55,500 bases of DNA from Betaproteobacteria bacterium (GCA_005881595.1 VBBY01000004.1:1-55500); one strand, 5' to 3'; positions 33,548 through 43,263 are shown, counted from the stretch's first letter. A program made the numbers and translations. The notes: generated by a model from the letters alone, not told the origin.

Positions 33548-34788
33548 GTGGTTTTCAGCCTCGCGATGCGGTTGGCTGCCGGGGGATGCGAGTCGTAGAA
33601 CGCTGAATGAAGTGGGTCCGGGGTCAGCGTGGCGGCGTTGTCCTTGTACAGCTTGACCAATGCTGCTATCAGCTCCGCCGCCTCCGCGTGACTTACCGCG
33701 TATTGATCTGCCTCGAACTCATTCTTCCTGGAGTAAAGGCTCATCACCGGCTCAAGAATGAACATGAACGCGGGGGCAACGAGCAGGAATAGAATCAACG
33801 CGACGGCAAACGCCGGGGTTCGTACCCCGAGCCCCTCGTAGAACCATTGCTGATCAGCAAGCGCACCCAGCACAAAGAGCAACAGCAAACTTAGCGCAGA
33901 CCTTAAAATCAACGCCTTCGTAATATGTCGCAGCTTGTAATGCCCCAGTTCATGCGCAAGAACCGCTTCGATCTCAGGCGGCTGCAAGCGTGATACAAGG
34001 GTATCGAACAGAACAATCCTCTTGGATGCGCCGAGGCCGGTGAAATATGCATTTCCGTGCGCAGATCGCTTGGAACCATCCATGACATACAGCCCACGTG
34101 AGCGAAAACCACACCGCGCAAGCAGCCGCTCGACCCTGTCTGCGAGTGCAGCATCCGTCACGGGTGAGAATTTGTTGAAGATGGGTGAGATAAATCTCGG
34201 AAAAACGATGTGCAGGAATATTGAATAGGCGGTAAGTACGACCCACACATAAAACCACCAGTATCTTCCCGCAGCGCCCGCCAGCCACAGGATCGCCAGC
34301 AACAACGGGGCACCCAGCACCACGGCCACGGCAAGACCTTTCGCCAGATCGACCAGGAACAGTCCCCAGGTCATCCGGTTAAATCCGAAACGCTCTTCGA
34401 TGACAAAAACGCGGTATAGCGTGAGGGGAAGACTAATGACTGTGCGCAAGATGAGTACAGTGGCGATCAAGGCGATGCCGTGCCACAGTGAACTAGCGGG
34501 GACCAGCCGTACCCACTGGTCTATCAACCACTGCAAAACACCGCCTAAAGTCAGAAGCAGCACAACAACCACATCCAGCAGCGTGTCGAAGATACCCAAT
34601 CGCTCCTTGGCGACGGTGTAGTCGGCCGCCTTCTGATGCGCACCGAGCGGGATCGCCTCGGCAAACGTGCGCGGCACCGCGTCGCGGTGCGCGCGCACGT
34701 GGCGGACCTGGCGCAGCGCGAGCCACAGGCGCGTCGCGGTCGCGAGGCCCAGCGCGAGGAGGAACACCCAGGTAAAAGCGTTGCTCAC
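33544..34788 (-). CDS. M48 family (Ste24-like) membrane metallopeptidase
   Basis: A 414-residue integral membrane zinc protease. HELGH gives the catalytic motif (with LAHELGHYKLRH context), the third zinc ligand Glu lies in KNEFEADQYA, and about seven helices flank it, as in Ste24/CAAX-type peptidases. Start is GTG (MSNAFTWVF); the nearby ATG is out of frame. The middle of the gene (about 33600-34610) is much poorer in G+C than its ends and neighbours, a mosaic pattern discussed in the findings. Only 18 bases separate it from divergent orn. Confidence 0.88.
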   Translation of the reverse strand: MSNAFTWVFLLALGLATATRLWLALRQVRHVRAHRDAVPRTFAEAIPLGAHQKAADYTVAKERLGIFDTLLDVVVVLLLTLGGVLQWLIDQWVRLVPASSLWHGIALIATVLILRTVISLPLTLYRVFVIEERFGFNRMTWGLFLVDLAKGLAVAVVLGAPLLLAILWLAGAAGRYWWFYVWVVLTAYSIFLHIVFPRFISPIFNKFSPVTDAALADRVERLLARCGFRSRGLYVMDGSKRSAHGNAYFTGLGASKRIVLFDTLVSRLQPPEIEAVLAHELGHYKLRHITKALILRSALSLLLLFVLGALADQQWFYEGLGVRTPAFAVALILFLLVAPAFMFILEPVMSLYSRKNEFEADQYAVSHAEAAELIAALVKLYKDNAATLTPDPLHSAFYDSHPPAANRIARLKTT

Positions 34789-34806
34789 GCCATGAGAGAA
34801 TAAAGC

Positions 34807-35352
34807 ATGCCCGTGGACCAGAACAACCTTATCTGGATCGACATGGAGATGACCGGGCTGCAGCCCGACTCCGACCGGATCATCGAGATCGCGCTGCTGG
34901 TCACCGATGCGCAGCTCGTCACGGTAGCCGAGGGCCCGGTCATGGTGATCCACCAGCCCGGCGAAGTGCTCGACGCGATGGATGCGTGGAACAAGGCCAC
35001 CCACGCCAAGACCGGGCTGATCGAGCGCGTGCGCTCATCCAGGCTCACCGAGGCGCAGGCCGAGCGCGCGGCGCTCGAGTTCCTCGCCCAGCACGTTCCG
35101 GCCAGCGTCTCGCCGATGTGCGGCAACTCGATCTGCCAGGACCGGCGCTTCCTCGCGCGCTGGATGCCGCAGCTCGAGGCCTACTTCCATTACCGCAACC
35201 TCGACGTCTCGACTCTGAAGGAGCTGGTGCGGCGCTGGAAGCCCGAGGCCGGCAAGGGCTTCCTCAAGGAAAGCAAGCACGAGGCGCGCGCCGACATGCT
35301 CGAGTCGATCGAGGAGCTGCGCTATTACCGGCGCACGGTCTTAGCTATTTGA
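34807..35352 (+). CDS. orn: Oligoribonuclease
   Basis: DEDDh 3'-5' exoribonuclease that degrades 2-5-mer RNA, including pGpG from c-di-GMP turnover. The 181 residues keep WIDMEMTGL (Asp, Glu), YRNLDVSTL (Asp) and [11 protein letters not shown] (His, Asp). Usually essential. It overlaps the convergent hydrolase gene by eight bases. GAGAAT lies five bases before the ATG and no Shine-Dalgarno sequence is visible. Confidence 0.96.
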   Translation: MPVDQNNLIWIDMEMTGLQPDSDRIIEIALLVTDAQLVTVAEGPVMVIHQPGEVLDAMDAWNKATHAKTGLIERVRSSRLTEAQAERAALEFLAQHVPASVSPMCGNSICQDRRFLARWMPQLEAYFHYRNLDVSTLKELVRRWKPEAGKGFLKESKHEARADMLESIEELRYYRRTVLAI

Positions 35353-36484
35353 GATGGCTTAGCACCCAGGGCTCGACCACCTCGGAGCGCACCTTGGCGT
35401 CGGGCCAGCGCTCCGAGCGGCCCATGTGGCCGCCCTGGGGATTGACCCAGACATCCTTCGGGTCGCCGTGCTTCATGAGCAGGTACAGGTCGGCGATCGG
35501 CTGCTGGCTGTCGCGCTCGCCGTTGACCAGGAGCATCGGCGCCGACGCTCGCTCCAGCATGCCGCGCGCAAGGAGAGAAAGACGCGGGCCGTAGGCGAGG
35601 AATTCGTCCATCGACTTCGTGCCGTAGACCGAGGCGCGCGCCGGGTAGACATCGAAAAGATACTCGCGGGTCGAGAAGGCCTTTTTCTGCCACTCGGGCG
35701 AGTAGTACTCGTGGATGCCGACGCCGTGCACCACCGCGCCGCGCAGGCGGTCCTTCTCGGTGTACGCCATGACCGCCGCCCAGTACCCGCTCCAGCTGCG
35801 TCCCTGCACGACGATGCGCTTCGCGTCGATCTCCGGCCGCGTCTGCAGGTAGTCGAGCGCGCGCGAGAACATGCGCTCGGCGCCGACGTCGACCAGGATC
35901 GGCGCCTGGCCCGTGCCGGGCATGTCGAGCGCGAACACGCCGACGCCGTTCTTCAGGTAGGCATCGGCCTGCGCGATGACTTCTTCCTTGCGCGAGTCGA
36001 GGCCGTTGATGCCGAACACGAGCGGCGCAGGCCTCACGTTCGCTGGCAGTCGCAGGTAGGCGACGATCTCCGCTCCCTCGAACGGGATGCGCAGCGTCTC
36101 GATCGGCGGTGTCAGCGATCTCGCGTACTGCTGGAACGCCTCGAGCGCGCGCGCGTAGGCGCGCTGCTTGCCGGGCGAAAGCCGCTCGCTCGGCCAGCGC
36201 GCGACGTTGAAGCTGCGCCAGGCCTGGTAGTAGTCGCCGCGCTGCAGGTGGCGCTCGCCGACGCGGCTCCACACTGCGGCCCATTCGTCGGGCTCGAGGC
36301 TCTTCAGGTCCGCCATCGCCTCGCGCGCGTCCTCGGCCTTGACGCCGGCGAGCGGCCCCATGTTGCGCTCGGCGCGCCGGATCGTCTCCTGCTTCAACTC
36401 CTCGAGCGAGCGCGGGCCCCAGCTTTGCGCGAACGAAAGGAACGAGACGGCCGCGAGCGCCGTGGCCGCTGCTAACTGCTTCAC
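35345..36484 (-). CDS. Exported alpha/beta hydrolase
   Basis: A 379-residue protein with a GTG start overlapping the RidA-like stop (GTGA) and a signal peptide ending near SFA (about residue 18). The catalytic domain has nucleophile Ser in [10 protein letters not shown], Asp in NGERDSQQP and His in GGHMGRSE. An N-terminal helical cap of about 110 residues resembles the FrsA / dihydropseudooxynicotine-hydrolase group. The substrate is unknown. It ends the chain that starts with the ArnT-like gene. Confidence 0.8.
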   Translation of the reverse strand: MKQLAAATALAAVSFLSFAQSWGPRSLEELKQETIRRAERNMGPLAGVKAEDAREAMADLKSLEPDEWAAVWSRVGERHLQRGDYYQAWRSFNVARWPSERLSPGKQRAYARALEAFQQYARSLTPPIETLRIPFEGAEIVAYLRLPANVRPAPLVFGINGLDSRKEEVIAQADAYLKNGVGVFALDMPGTGQAPILVDVGAERMFSRALDYLQTRPEIDAKRIVVQGRSWSGYWAAVMAYTEKDRLRGAVVHGVGIHEYYSPEWQKKAFSTREYLFDVYPARASVYGTKSMDEFLAYGPRLSLLARGMLERASAPMLLVNGERDSQQPIADLYLLMKHGDPKDVWVNPQGGHMGRSERWPDAKVRSEVVEPWVLSHLK

Positions 36485-36969
36485 CGACGTTTCTTTTTGG
36501 CCGGTTTTTTCGCCCGTGGGGCAGCGCCGCCGACCTCGACGATGCACTCGATCTCCACCGGGATGGCGTTGGGCAGGGATCCCATGCCTACGGCGGAGCG
36601 GGCGTGCTTGCCCTTGTCGCCGAACACCTCGACGAACAGGTCCGAGCAGCCGTTGATGACCTTGGGCTGGTCCGTGAAATCCGGCGTGCCGTTCACCATG
36701 CCGAGCAGCTTCACCACGCGGCTCACGCGGTCGAGGCTGCCGAGCTCGGCCTTCATCACCGCGAGCAGCGCGAGCCCGACCGAGCGCGCGTGCTGGTAGC
36801 CCTGCTCAACGCTGAACTCGGCGCCGAGCTTGCCTTTCACCGCGCTCGGGCCTTTGCCGGCGAGAAACAGCAGGTTGCCGGTGCGCACCGCGTTCACGTA
36901 GTTCGCGACCGGCGGGCTCGGCGGCGCGAGCTGGATGCCCAGCTCCTTGAGACGTTTTTCCGCGCTCAT
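36481..36969 (-). CDS. RidA family protein (YjgF/YER057c/UK114-like)
   Basis: A 162-residue RidA-superfamily protein of the longer type (LAGKGPSAVKGKLG, then KHARSAVGMGSLPNAIPVEIECIVEV). The arginine in ARSAVG matches the residue that binds the 2-imino acid carboxylate in RidA. An unusual basic tail, KKPAKKKRR, ends the protein. It lies between an FAD oxidase and a hydrolase with 4-base overlaps on both sides, so an imine or enamine from the oxidase would be a reasonable substrate; that is inference. Confidence 0.85.
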   Translation of the reverse strand: MSAEKRLKELGIQLAPPSPPVANYVNAVRTGNLLFLAGKGPSAVKGKLGAEFSVEQGYQHARSVGLALLAVMKAELGSLDRVSRVVKLLGMVNGTPDFTDQPKVINGCSDLFVEVFGDKGKHARSAVGMGSLPNAIPVEIECIVEVGGAAPRAKKPAKKKRR

Positions 36970-38357
36970 GACAGGGTCACCACCTTTCCGGGGTTCATCA
37001 GGTTGTGCGGGTCGAAAACCTTCTTGATGTCGCGCATCAGGCCGATCACGTCCTCGCCGAGCTCGGCCTGCAGCGAGCCCTGCTTGCCCATGCCGATGCC
37101 GTGCTCGCCGGTGCAGGTGCCTTCCATGGCCAGCGCGCGCTTCACGAGGCGCGCGTTGAGGGCTTTGGCCTCGTCCATCTCGGCCCGGCTGCCGGGATCG
37201 ACCAGGATCACGAGGTGGAAGTTGCCGTCGCCGACGTGGCCGAAGAGCGGGATCGGCATCGAGGCCCGCTCGATCTCCTTCGCGGTTTCGGTGATGCACT
37301 CGGCCAGGCGCGAGATCGGCACGCATACGTCGGTGGATACCGCACGCGAGCCGGGCTTGAGCTGCAGGCAGGCGAAGTAGGCGTTGTGGCGCGCCTCCCA
37401 GATCTTCGAGCGCTCTTCGGGGCGGGTGGCCCACTGGAAGTCGAGCCCGCCGTTGTCCCTGGCGATCTCCTGCACCTGCTCGGCCTGCTCGACCACGCTC
37501 GCCTGCGTGCCGTGGAACTCGAGGAACAGCGTCGGCGACTCGCGGTAGCTCAGCTTGTTATGGCGGTTGAGGGCCGCCATGGTGGTCGCGCACAGCAACT
37601 CGCTGCGCGCCACGGGAACGCCCATCTGCAGGGTCTGAATCACGGTCGTCGTTGCGCCGTCGATGGTCGGGAAGGCGCACACCGCCGCCGACATCGAGTC
37701 TTGCACGGGGTAGAGGCGCAGCGTCACCTCGGTGATGATGCCGAGGGTGCCTTCGGAGCCGACGAACAGCCGCGTCAGGTCGTAGCCCGCCGCCGATTTC
37801 TTCGCGCGGCGCGAGGTCTGGATGATGCGGCCGTCGGGCAGCACCACCTTCAGCGACAGCACGTTCTCCCGCATCGTGCCGTAGCGCACCGCGTTGGTGC
37901 CCGAGGCGCGCGTCGCGGTCATGCCGCCGAGGGTCGCGTCGGCGCCGGGGTCGATCGGGAAGAACAGCCCGGTGTGCTTGATGTACTCGTTCAGCTGCTT
38001 GCGCGTGACGCCCGCCTGCACTACCGCGTCGAGGTCCGCTTCGTGCACGGCGAGGACGGCGTTCATGCGCGACAGGTCGATCGTCACGCCGCCGTTCACC
38101 GCGAGGATGTGCCCCTCGAGCGAGGTGCCGACGCCGAACGGGATCATCGGCACGCGGTGGCGCCGGCAGATGTCGACGACGTCGCGCACTTCCTCGGTGG
38201 TCTCGGGGAACACTACCGCGTCGGGCAGCGCGTAGGGGAAGTAGGACTCGTCCTTGCCGTGATGCTCGCGCACCGCCGCCGAGGTCGAGACGCGCTCGCC
38301 GAGCAAGGCCTTCAGCTCGCTGACCACCGACTGGTCGAACTCGCGCGCCTTGTTCAT
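36966..38357 (-). CDS. FAD-linked oxidase, D-lactate/glycolate dehydrogenase type
   Basis: A 463-residue flavoprotein of the GlcD / D-lactate dehydrogenase (cytochrome) family. The FAD-binding PCMH domain shows PFGVGTSLEGH and GGMTATRASGTNAVRYG, and the C-terminal cap carries FGHVGDGNFH and EGTCTGEHGIGMGKQ with the metal-binding His residues. No Fe-S partner subunit gene is adjacent. TAAAAT (overlapping the previous stop) lies six bases before the ATG without a Shine-Dalgarno sequence. Confidence 0.87.
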   Translation of the reverse strand: MNKAREFDQSVVSELKALLGERVSTSAAVREHHGKDESYFPYALPDAVVFPETTEEVRDVVDICRRHRVPMIPFGVGTSLEGHILAVNGGVTIDLSRMNAVLAVHEADLDAVVQAGVTRKQLNEYIKHTGLFFPIDPGADATLGGMTATRASGTNAVRYGTMRENVLSLKVVLPDGRIIQTSRRAKKSAAGYDLTRLFVGSEGTLGIITEVTLRLYPVQDSMSAAVCAFPTIDGATTTVIQTLQMGVPVARSELLCATTMAALNRHNKLSYRESPTLFLEFHGTQASVVEQAEQVQEIARDNGGLDFQWATRPEERSKIWEARHNAYFACLQLKPGSRAVSTDVCVPISRLAECITETAKEIERASMPIPLFGHVGDGNFHLVILVDPGSRAEMDEAKALNARLVKRALAMEGTCTGEHGIGMGKQGSLQAELGEDVIGLMRDIKKVFDPHNLMNPGKVVTLS

Positions 38358-38361
38358 CGGG

Positions 38362-38568
38362 CTATTTTAGCTTGATCTCGCCGTGGAACGGCAGCTTGAC
38401 GCCGAGCGAGGGGATCTCGAGCGTCATGTGCGCCTGCAGCGTTTCATTGCCTGAAAGTCTTTTTTGCTGCAGCGCCTGCTGCACCGCCTGCTCGATCTCG
38501 CGCTGCGAGTTGACGCCGACCATCTTCAGGAACTTGCGGATGCTGAGGTTGAATGTCTCCTGGTCCAT
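38362..38568 (-). CDS. DUF6494 family small protein
   Basis: A 68-residue protein matching a small family of unknown function (FNLSIRKFLKMVGVNSQREIE, then TLEIPSLGVKLPFHGEIKL). The N-terminal half is helical; the C-terminal half reads as beta strands. GAGGAGG overlapping the pgi 3' end is its ribosome-binding site. It lies between pgi and the FAD oxidase in one minus-strand chain. Confidence 0.75.
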   Translation of the reverse strand: MDQETFNLSIRKFLKMVGVNSQREIEQAVQQALQQKRLSGNETLQAHMTLEIPSLGVKLPFHGEIKLK

Positions 38569-38571
38569 CGC

Positions 38572-39963
38572 CTACCTCCTCGAAAGAATTTCGCCGGCCA
38601 GCGCCTTGCCGAGCTCGACGCCCCACTGGTCGAAGCTGTTGATGTTCCAGATCACTCCCTGGGTGAACACCTTGTGCTCGTAGAGCGCGATCAGCCGGCC
38701 GAGATTGCGCGCGTTCAGCCCTTCTAGGAGCAGCATGCTCGAGGGCCGATTGCCCGGGTACTGCTTGTACGGCGGGAGTCCGGGATCGTCGGTGCCGAAG
38801 GCGAGGGCGTCGGCCTGGGCCAGCGCATTGGCGCTCAGGACTTTCTCAAGGGATAGATCGATGAAGTCGGCCGGCACGATCTGCGTTCCCTGATGGAGGA
38901 GCTGGTGGAAGGAGTGCTGGCTGACGGTGCCCTCCATGCCCCAGACGACCGGGCAGGTCGGGTAATCCAGGGGACGACCTTCGCGGTCGACGCGCTTGCC
39001 GTTCGACTCCATCTCGAGCTGCTGCAGGTACGCGGGCAGCAGGCGCAGCGCGTTCGAATACGGCAGCACCGCGTGCGTCGCGGCGCCGAGGAAATTGCCG
39101 TTCCACACCCCGATCAGCGCCATCAGCACCGGGATGTTCCTCTCGAGCGGCGCCTGCGCGAAGTGCGTGTCGATCTCGTGCGCGCCGGACAGGAACTCCT
39201 GAAACGCGTCGAAACCCATGGCGCACGCCGCGGCAAAGCCGACCGCCGACCACACCGAGAAGCGACCGCCGACCCAGTCCCACATCGGCAGGGTTTCGCC
39301 TGCGCCGAATTGCTTCGCCGCCTCGACATTCGAGGTCACGGCGTAAAACACCTTCCCTCCCCATTTTTTTGCCGCTGCCGCGTTCGACATCGTTTCCGGC
39401 GTGGTGAAGGTCTTCGAGACGACGACGAACAGCGTGGTCTGCGGATCGGCGCCTTCGAGGGCGCGTTCCAGGTCGCGCGGGTCGGCGTTGGCGGCGAAGC
39501 GCACTTCGAGCGCGCCGTCGCCCAGCGCCTCGGCGAGCAGGCGCGGGCCGAGATCCGAGCCGCCGGTTCCCAGGTTGACGATTCTTCTGAATTTCTTTTC
39601 GCTTCTGATGTTCGAGACGAGTGCCTTCATCCGTGCCAGCGTGTCACGGACCTCCCGGGGAGAAGATTCTCCTGCACGCAATGCGGTGTGCCAGGCGGCG
39701 CGCTTCTCCGTCGAATTGATGGGTTTGCCGGACAGCAGCGCTTCGCGCCACTCCGCGAAGCCGCGCTCGTCGGCCAGGTTGGCGAGCAGCCGCAGCGTCA
39801 TGGCGTCCACGCGCTGGCGCGAGAAGTCGTAACGCACCCCCGGCGCCTCGGCGGCAAGCTTGCGCGAGGCAAGCAGATCGCGCAGGTGGACCGAGCGCCT
39901 GCCCTCGGCGTGCGCCAGGAGCTGCGCCCAGGCCGGGCATCCGGTCGGGGATCGGGTATTCAT
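38572..39963 (-). CDS. pgi: Glucose-6-phosphate isomerase (short form)
   Basis: Interconverts glucose-6-phosphate and fructose-6-phosphate. At 463 residues it is about 85 shorter than E. coli Pgi, through shorter loops and a missing C-terminal tail. The catalytic residues are kept: Glu in MESNGK, His in SQHSFHQ, Lys in WGVELGK, and the phosphate-binding GTGGSDLGP and SKTFTT. The ATG overlaps the stop of the ArnT-like gene. An A+T-rich codon patch lies at 39581-39620. Confidence 0.93.
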   Translation of the reverse strand: MNTRSPTGCPAWAQLLAHAEGRRSVHLRDLLASRKLAAEAPGVRYDFSRQRVDAMTLRLLANLADERGFAEWREALLSGKPINSTEKRAAWHTALRAGESSPREVRDTLARMKALVSNIRSEKKFRRIVNLGTGGSDLGPRLLAEALGDGALEVRFAANADPRDLERALEGADPQTTLFVVVSKTFTTPETMSNAAAAKKWGGKVFYAVTSNVEAAKQFGAGETLPMWDWVGGRFSVWSAVGFAAACAMGFDAFQEFLSGAHEIDTHFAQAPLERNIPVLMALIGVWNGNFLGAATHAVLPYSNALRLLPAYLQQLEMESNGKRVDREGRPLDYPTCPVVWGMEGTVSQHSFHQLLHQGTQIVPADFIDLSLEKVLSANALAQADALAFGTDDPGLPPYKQYPGNRPSSMLLLEGLNARNLGRLIALYEHKVFTQGVIWNINSFDQWGVELGKALAGEILSRR

Positions 39964-41582
39964 TTGACGAGTTGATAGAGGCGGTAGCGCTCGCCCTTGT
40001 CGCCGGGGCGGCCGACGTCGGCGAGCTTTACCCAGCCCGCTCCCGGCGCGTCGAGCTCTTGCCTCGGGCTGCCCTGGACGAGGAGCAACGGGCACGCCTC
40101 GGGCTTCAGCAGGTCGAACGCGCGCGGCCGCAGGCCGGCATGGTAGTCGAGCGCCGACGCCTGCGGCACGCCGAGCTGCTTCGCCGCGATGCAGCCGGCG
40201 CCCACCGGGACCTTGGAGCGCAGCTCCAGCGCCACCGAGCGGTAGCTCTTCTGGTAATCGGCCCAGGGCATCCACAGCATGGCGAACGTTCCCCAGAGCA
40301 GCACTACGCCGGCGGCCCAGCGCGCCACGCTGCGCAGCGGCGCGGGCGCGGCGAACAGCACGATGTAGAACCAGGCGAGCGTCAGCGCGGCCGCGAAAAG
40401 GAAGCAGAGCAGGTTGAATTGCGGCGTGAACCCAGGCGCGGCGCGGACGAAGTTGGCGGCCACCCTGGGCGGCACGCCGGTCATCATCCCCATGTACCCC
40501 AGCCAGATCAGCCCGACGAAGAAGGCGAAGGTGATGACCCCGAACCAGTCGAGCGCCGCGGCGGCCCCCCGCCGCAGCGTCAGCACGCCTTGCGAAGCGA
40601 GCAGCGCGAGCGGCGCGAGCAGCGCGAGCAGGTTGACGTCCTGCGCCGGCCCCATGTACGCCGCGCCGAGCAGGGCGGCGAGCGAGGCGAACGCCGGCAC
40701 GAAAAGCCGCGGCTCGTCCAAACGCCGTCGCAGCGCCCACACCGCCCAGGCCGCGAGCGGCCAGGCCGGCCACGCAAACCAGCTTCCGGTGGAAAGAAAG
40801 TAACGCAGGTTCGCGCCGAGCGCTCCCTGCGGCTGCGAGGTCAAAGCCCACCATTCCCTGAAGAGCTCGGGCGAGCGCGCGTGAAGCGCGAGCGGCCAGC
40901 CGATCGAGAGCGCGCCGCCGACGATGAGGCTGGCCGCCCAGAAAGGCAGGGCATTGCGGCCGCGCCATTCCGGGCAGGCGAGGTGGGCCGCGACGACCGC
41001 GAGGCCGAGCGCTGCCGGCGCGATCCAGGTCGAGGAGAGGAAAGCCAGGCCAAGCGCGGCGCCGAACAGGGCGCCGGTCGCGACAGGCCGCATCGCTGCC
41101 CGCGGCAGCACGGCGAGCGCGCCGCTCAGCGCGGCGAGGCTGGCGAGCTCCGGCAGCGCCTCGTGCGCGTGCACGATGAGGCCGACCGAGCCGATGAAAA
41201 CCAGAAGCGCGGCTGCGGCGGCGGTGCCGCGCGCCTCCGGGGGAGTCCAGTCGCGCGCCGCCCGGTAGAGCAGCCAGCACGCCGCGAGCAGGAACGCGCC
41301 GCTCGCGAGCCGCGCCGCGGAGTGGAACTCGACGAAGTGCTGGAACAGCTTCCCGAAGGCGAGCGCCACCCAGTAATACAGCGGCGCATCGTTCAGCCAG
41401 ACCCACGAAGCGACGTGCGGCACGAGCAGATCGCCCCCCAGGGCCATGTCGTACACGATGCCGATGCCTAGCGCATCGAGCGACTTCCAGGGATCGTGCC
41501 CGGCCAGGCCGGGCAGCACGAACGCCAGCGCAAGGCCCGCGAGCCATGCGGGCGCAGGCGGCAGGGTCAGACGGGGCGGCAT
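39960..41582 (-). CDS. ArnT/PMT-like membrane glycosyltransferase
   Basis: A 540-residue protein with about 11-12 helices and a C-terminal periplasmic domain. The early DPWKSLDALGI and LNDAPLYYWVA loops match the GT-C fold of ArnT-like enzymes, where an acidic residue after the first helix is catalytic. Such enzymes move a sugar from a polyprenyl carrier to lipid A, protein or another envelope acceptor. No arn or glycan-synthesis genes are adjacent, so donor and acceptor are unknown. Confidence 0.78.
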   Translation of the reverse strand: MPPRLTLPPAPAWLAGLALAFVLPGLAGHDPWKSLDALGIGIVYDMALGGDLLVPHVASWVWLNDAPLYYWVALAFGKLFQHFVEFHSAARLASGAFLLAACWLLYRAARDWTPPEARGTAAAAALLVFIGSVGLIVHAHEALPELASLAALSGALAVLPRAAMRPVATGALFGAALGLAFLSSTWIAPAALGLAVVAAHLACPEWRGRNALPFWAASLIVGGALSIGWPLALHARSPELFREWWALTSQPQGALGANLRYFLSTGSWFAWPAWPLAAWAVWALRRRLDEPRLFVPAFASLAALLGAAYMGPAQDVNLLALLAPLALLASQGVLTLRRGAAAALDWFGVITFAFFVGLIWLGYMGMMTGVPPRVAANFVRAAPGFTPQFNLLCFLFAAALTLAWFYIVLFAAPAPLRSVARWAAGVVLLWGTFAMLWMPWADYQKSYRSVALELRSKVPVGAGCIAAKQLGVPQASALDYHAGLRPRAFDLLKPEACPLLLVQGSPRQELDAPGAGWVKLADVGRPGDKGERYRLYQLVK

Positions 41583-41592
41583 GCCCCGCAGG

Positions 41593-41853
41593 TTAAGCGG
41601 TTTTCTTCTTGGTGTAGCGGCGCTTGAACTTCTCGACCCGGCCCGCAGTGTCGACGATCTTGTGCTTGCCGGTGTAGTAGGAGTGCGATTCCGAGGATAC
41701 CTCGACCTTCACCACCGGGTATTCCTTGCCGTCCTCCCACTTCATCGTCTCGCGGCCCTTGCTGTCGATGGCCGAGCGCGTCAGGAACGCATGGTTCGAG
41801 CTGGTGTCGAGGAAGATCACCGGCCGGTAGTCGGGGTGGATGCCTGGCTTCAT
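41593..41853 (-). CDS. rpmE2: 50S ribosomal protein bL31, type B
   Basis: An 86-residue type B bL31: it lacks the zinc-binding cysteines of the RpmE form and has the type-specific start [19 protein letters not shown]. Type B forms usually replace the zinc form under zinc limitation, but many betaproteobacteria have only type B. TATAAT on the minus strand (41887-41882) may be its own -10 element, within the rho 3' region. Confidence 0.96.
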   Translation of the reverse strand: MKPGIHPDYRPVIFLDTSSNHAFLTRSAIDSKGRETMKWEDGKEYPVVKVEVSSESHSYYTGKHKIVDTAGRVEKFKRRYTKKKTA

Positions 41854-41888
41854 GGTCGTGCGCCCGCTGAAAAGGTGGCGAATTATAA

Positions 41889-41900
41889 GGGGAAATCCCC
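41889..41900 (-). terminator. Hairpin after rho
   Basis: GGGG-ATTT-CCCC on the minus strand immediately after the rho stop, followed by TTATAATT. This resembles a short intrinsic terminator for rho; the same T/A-rich tail contains the possible rpmE2 -10 element. The stem is only four pairs, so efficiency is uncertain. Confidence 0.45.
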
Positions 41901-41905
41901 GGTTT

Positions 41906-43165
41906 TCATCCCCGCCGCATAGAGTCGAAGAACTCGGCGTTGGTCTTGGTGGCCTTGAGCTTGTCGATGAGGAATTCAGCCGCCTCCAGCTCGTCCATCG
42001 GGAACAGCAGCTTTCTGAGCACCCACACCTTCTGCAGGATCGGCTGCTCGATCAGCAACTCCTCGCGCCGCGTGCCGGACCGGTTCACATTGATGGCGGG
42101 ATAGATGCGCTTCTCGTGCATGCGGCGGTCGAGGTGCACCTCCATGTTGCCGGTGCCCTTGAACTCCTCGTAGATCACGTCGTCCATGCGGCTGCCGGTG
42201 TCGATGAGCGCGGTGGCGATGATGGTGAGCGAGCCGCCTTCCTCGACGTTGCGCGCCGCGCCGAAGAAGCGCTTGGGCTTCTGCAGCGCATTCGCGTCGA
42301 CGCCGCCGGTGAGGACCTTGCCCGAGGCGGGTACCACGGTGTTGTAGGCGCGCGCCAGGCGCGTGATCGAGTCGAGCAGGATCACCACGTCTTTCTTGTG
42401 CTCGACCAGGCGCTTCGCCTTCTCGATCACCATCTCGGCGACCTGCACGTGGCGCGAGGCCGGCTCGTCGAAGGTCGAGGCCACCACCTCGCCGCGCACC
42501 GAGCGCGACATCTCGGTCACCTCTTCCGGGCGCTCGTCGATGAGCAGCACGATCAGGGCCACGTCGGGATGGTTCGACACCAGGGCGTGCGCGATGTGCT
42601 GCAGCATCACCGTCTTGCCGGCCTTCGGCGGGCTGACGATCAGGCCGCGCTGGCCCTTGCCGACCGGCGCGACGATGTCGAGCACGCGCCCGGTGATGTT
42701 CTCCTCGGCCTTGATGTCGCGCTCGAGCTTGAACGCCTTGTCCGGGTGCAGCGGCGTCAGGTTCTCGAACAGGATCTTGTTCTTCGCCGCCTCGGGCAGC
42801 TCGCCGTTGACCTTGTCGACCTTGACCAGCGCGAAGTAGCGCTCGCCGTCCTTGGGCGTGCGGATCTCGCCCTCGATCGAGTCGCCGGTGTGCAGGTTGA
42901 AGCGGCGGATCTGCGAGGGCGAGACGTAGATGTCGTCGGTGCTCGCCAGGTACGAGGTCTCGGGCGAGCGCAGGAAGCCGAAGCCGTCGGGCAGGACTTC
43001 GAGCGTGCCGTCGCCGAAGATCGACTCGCCTTTCTTCGCCGTGTTCTTCAGCATGGCGAAGATCAGGTCCTGCTTGCGCATCCGGTTGGCGCCTTCGATG
43101 CCGTTCGCCACCGCCATCTCGACCAGCTGGGTGACGTGGTGTTGTTTTAGTTCTGACAGATGCAT
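41906..43165 (-). CDS. rho: Transcription termination factor Rho
   Basis: Hexameric RNA helicase. The chosen ATG gives MHLSELKQ, the conserved start, and 419 residues. The N-terminal RNA-binding domain has DGFGFLRSP; the motor has Walker A SPPKAGKT, Walker [11 protein letters not shown] and the Q/R loop region GTRREELL. In frame upstream, an ATG at 43252 would add 29 residues rich in Ala and Pro. Neither start has a Shine-Dalgarno sequence, so the longer form cannot be excluded. Confidence 0.95.
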   Translation of the reverse strand: MHLSELKQHHVTQLVEMAVANGIEGANRMRKQDLIFAMLKNTAKKGESIFGDGTLEVLPDGFGFLRSPETSYLASTDDIYVSPSQIRRFNLHTGDSIEGEIRTPKDGERYFALVKVDKVNGELPEAAKNKILFENLTPLHPDKAFKLERDIKAEENITGRVLDIVAPVGKGQRGLIVSPPKAGKTVMLQHIAHALVSNHPDVALIVLLIDERPEEVTEMSRSVRGEVVASTFDEPASRHVQVAEMVIEKAKRLVEHKKDVVILLDSITRLARAYNTVVPASGKVLTGGVDANALQKPKRFFGAARNVEEGGSLTIIATALIDTGSRMDDVIYEEFKGTGNMEVHLDRRMHEKRIYPAINVNRSGTRREELLIEQPILQKVWVLRKLLFPMDELEAAEFLIDKLKATKTNAEFFDSMRRG

Positions 43166-43263
43166 AGGAATGGGAGGCGGCGGCTTGGGCGCCGCTTCCT
43201 GCTCAATAGCTGAACGGACTACTTCCGTCTCGACGGCCTGGGACTTGCTCATATTCGGGAAAG

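Noticed and set aside
38572-39963. Possible loss of catalytic residues in the short Pgi
   Set aside because: WGMEG replaces the familiar WGEPG, which at first looked like loss of the base. Counting along E. coli Pgi shows that the catalytic Glu is in MESNGK, the His in QHxF and the Lys in GVELGK, and all are present.
38572-41547. 991-codon minus-strand frame covering pgi and the ArnT-like gene
   Set aside because: Only the part from 39963 downward is pgi. The upstream part is an out-of-frame reading of the ArnT-like gene.
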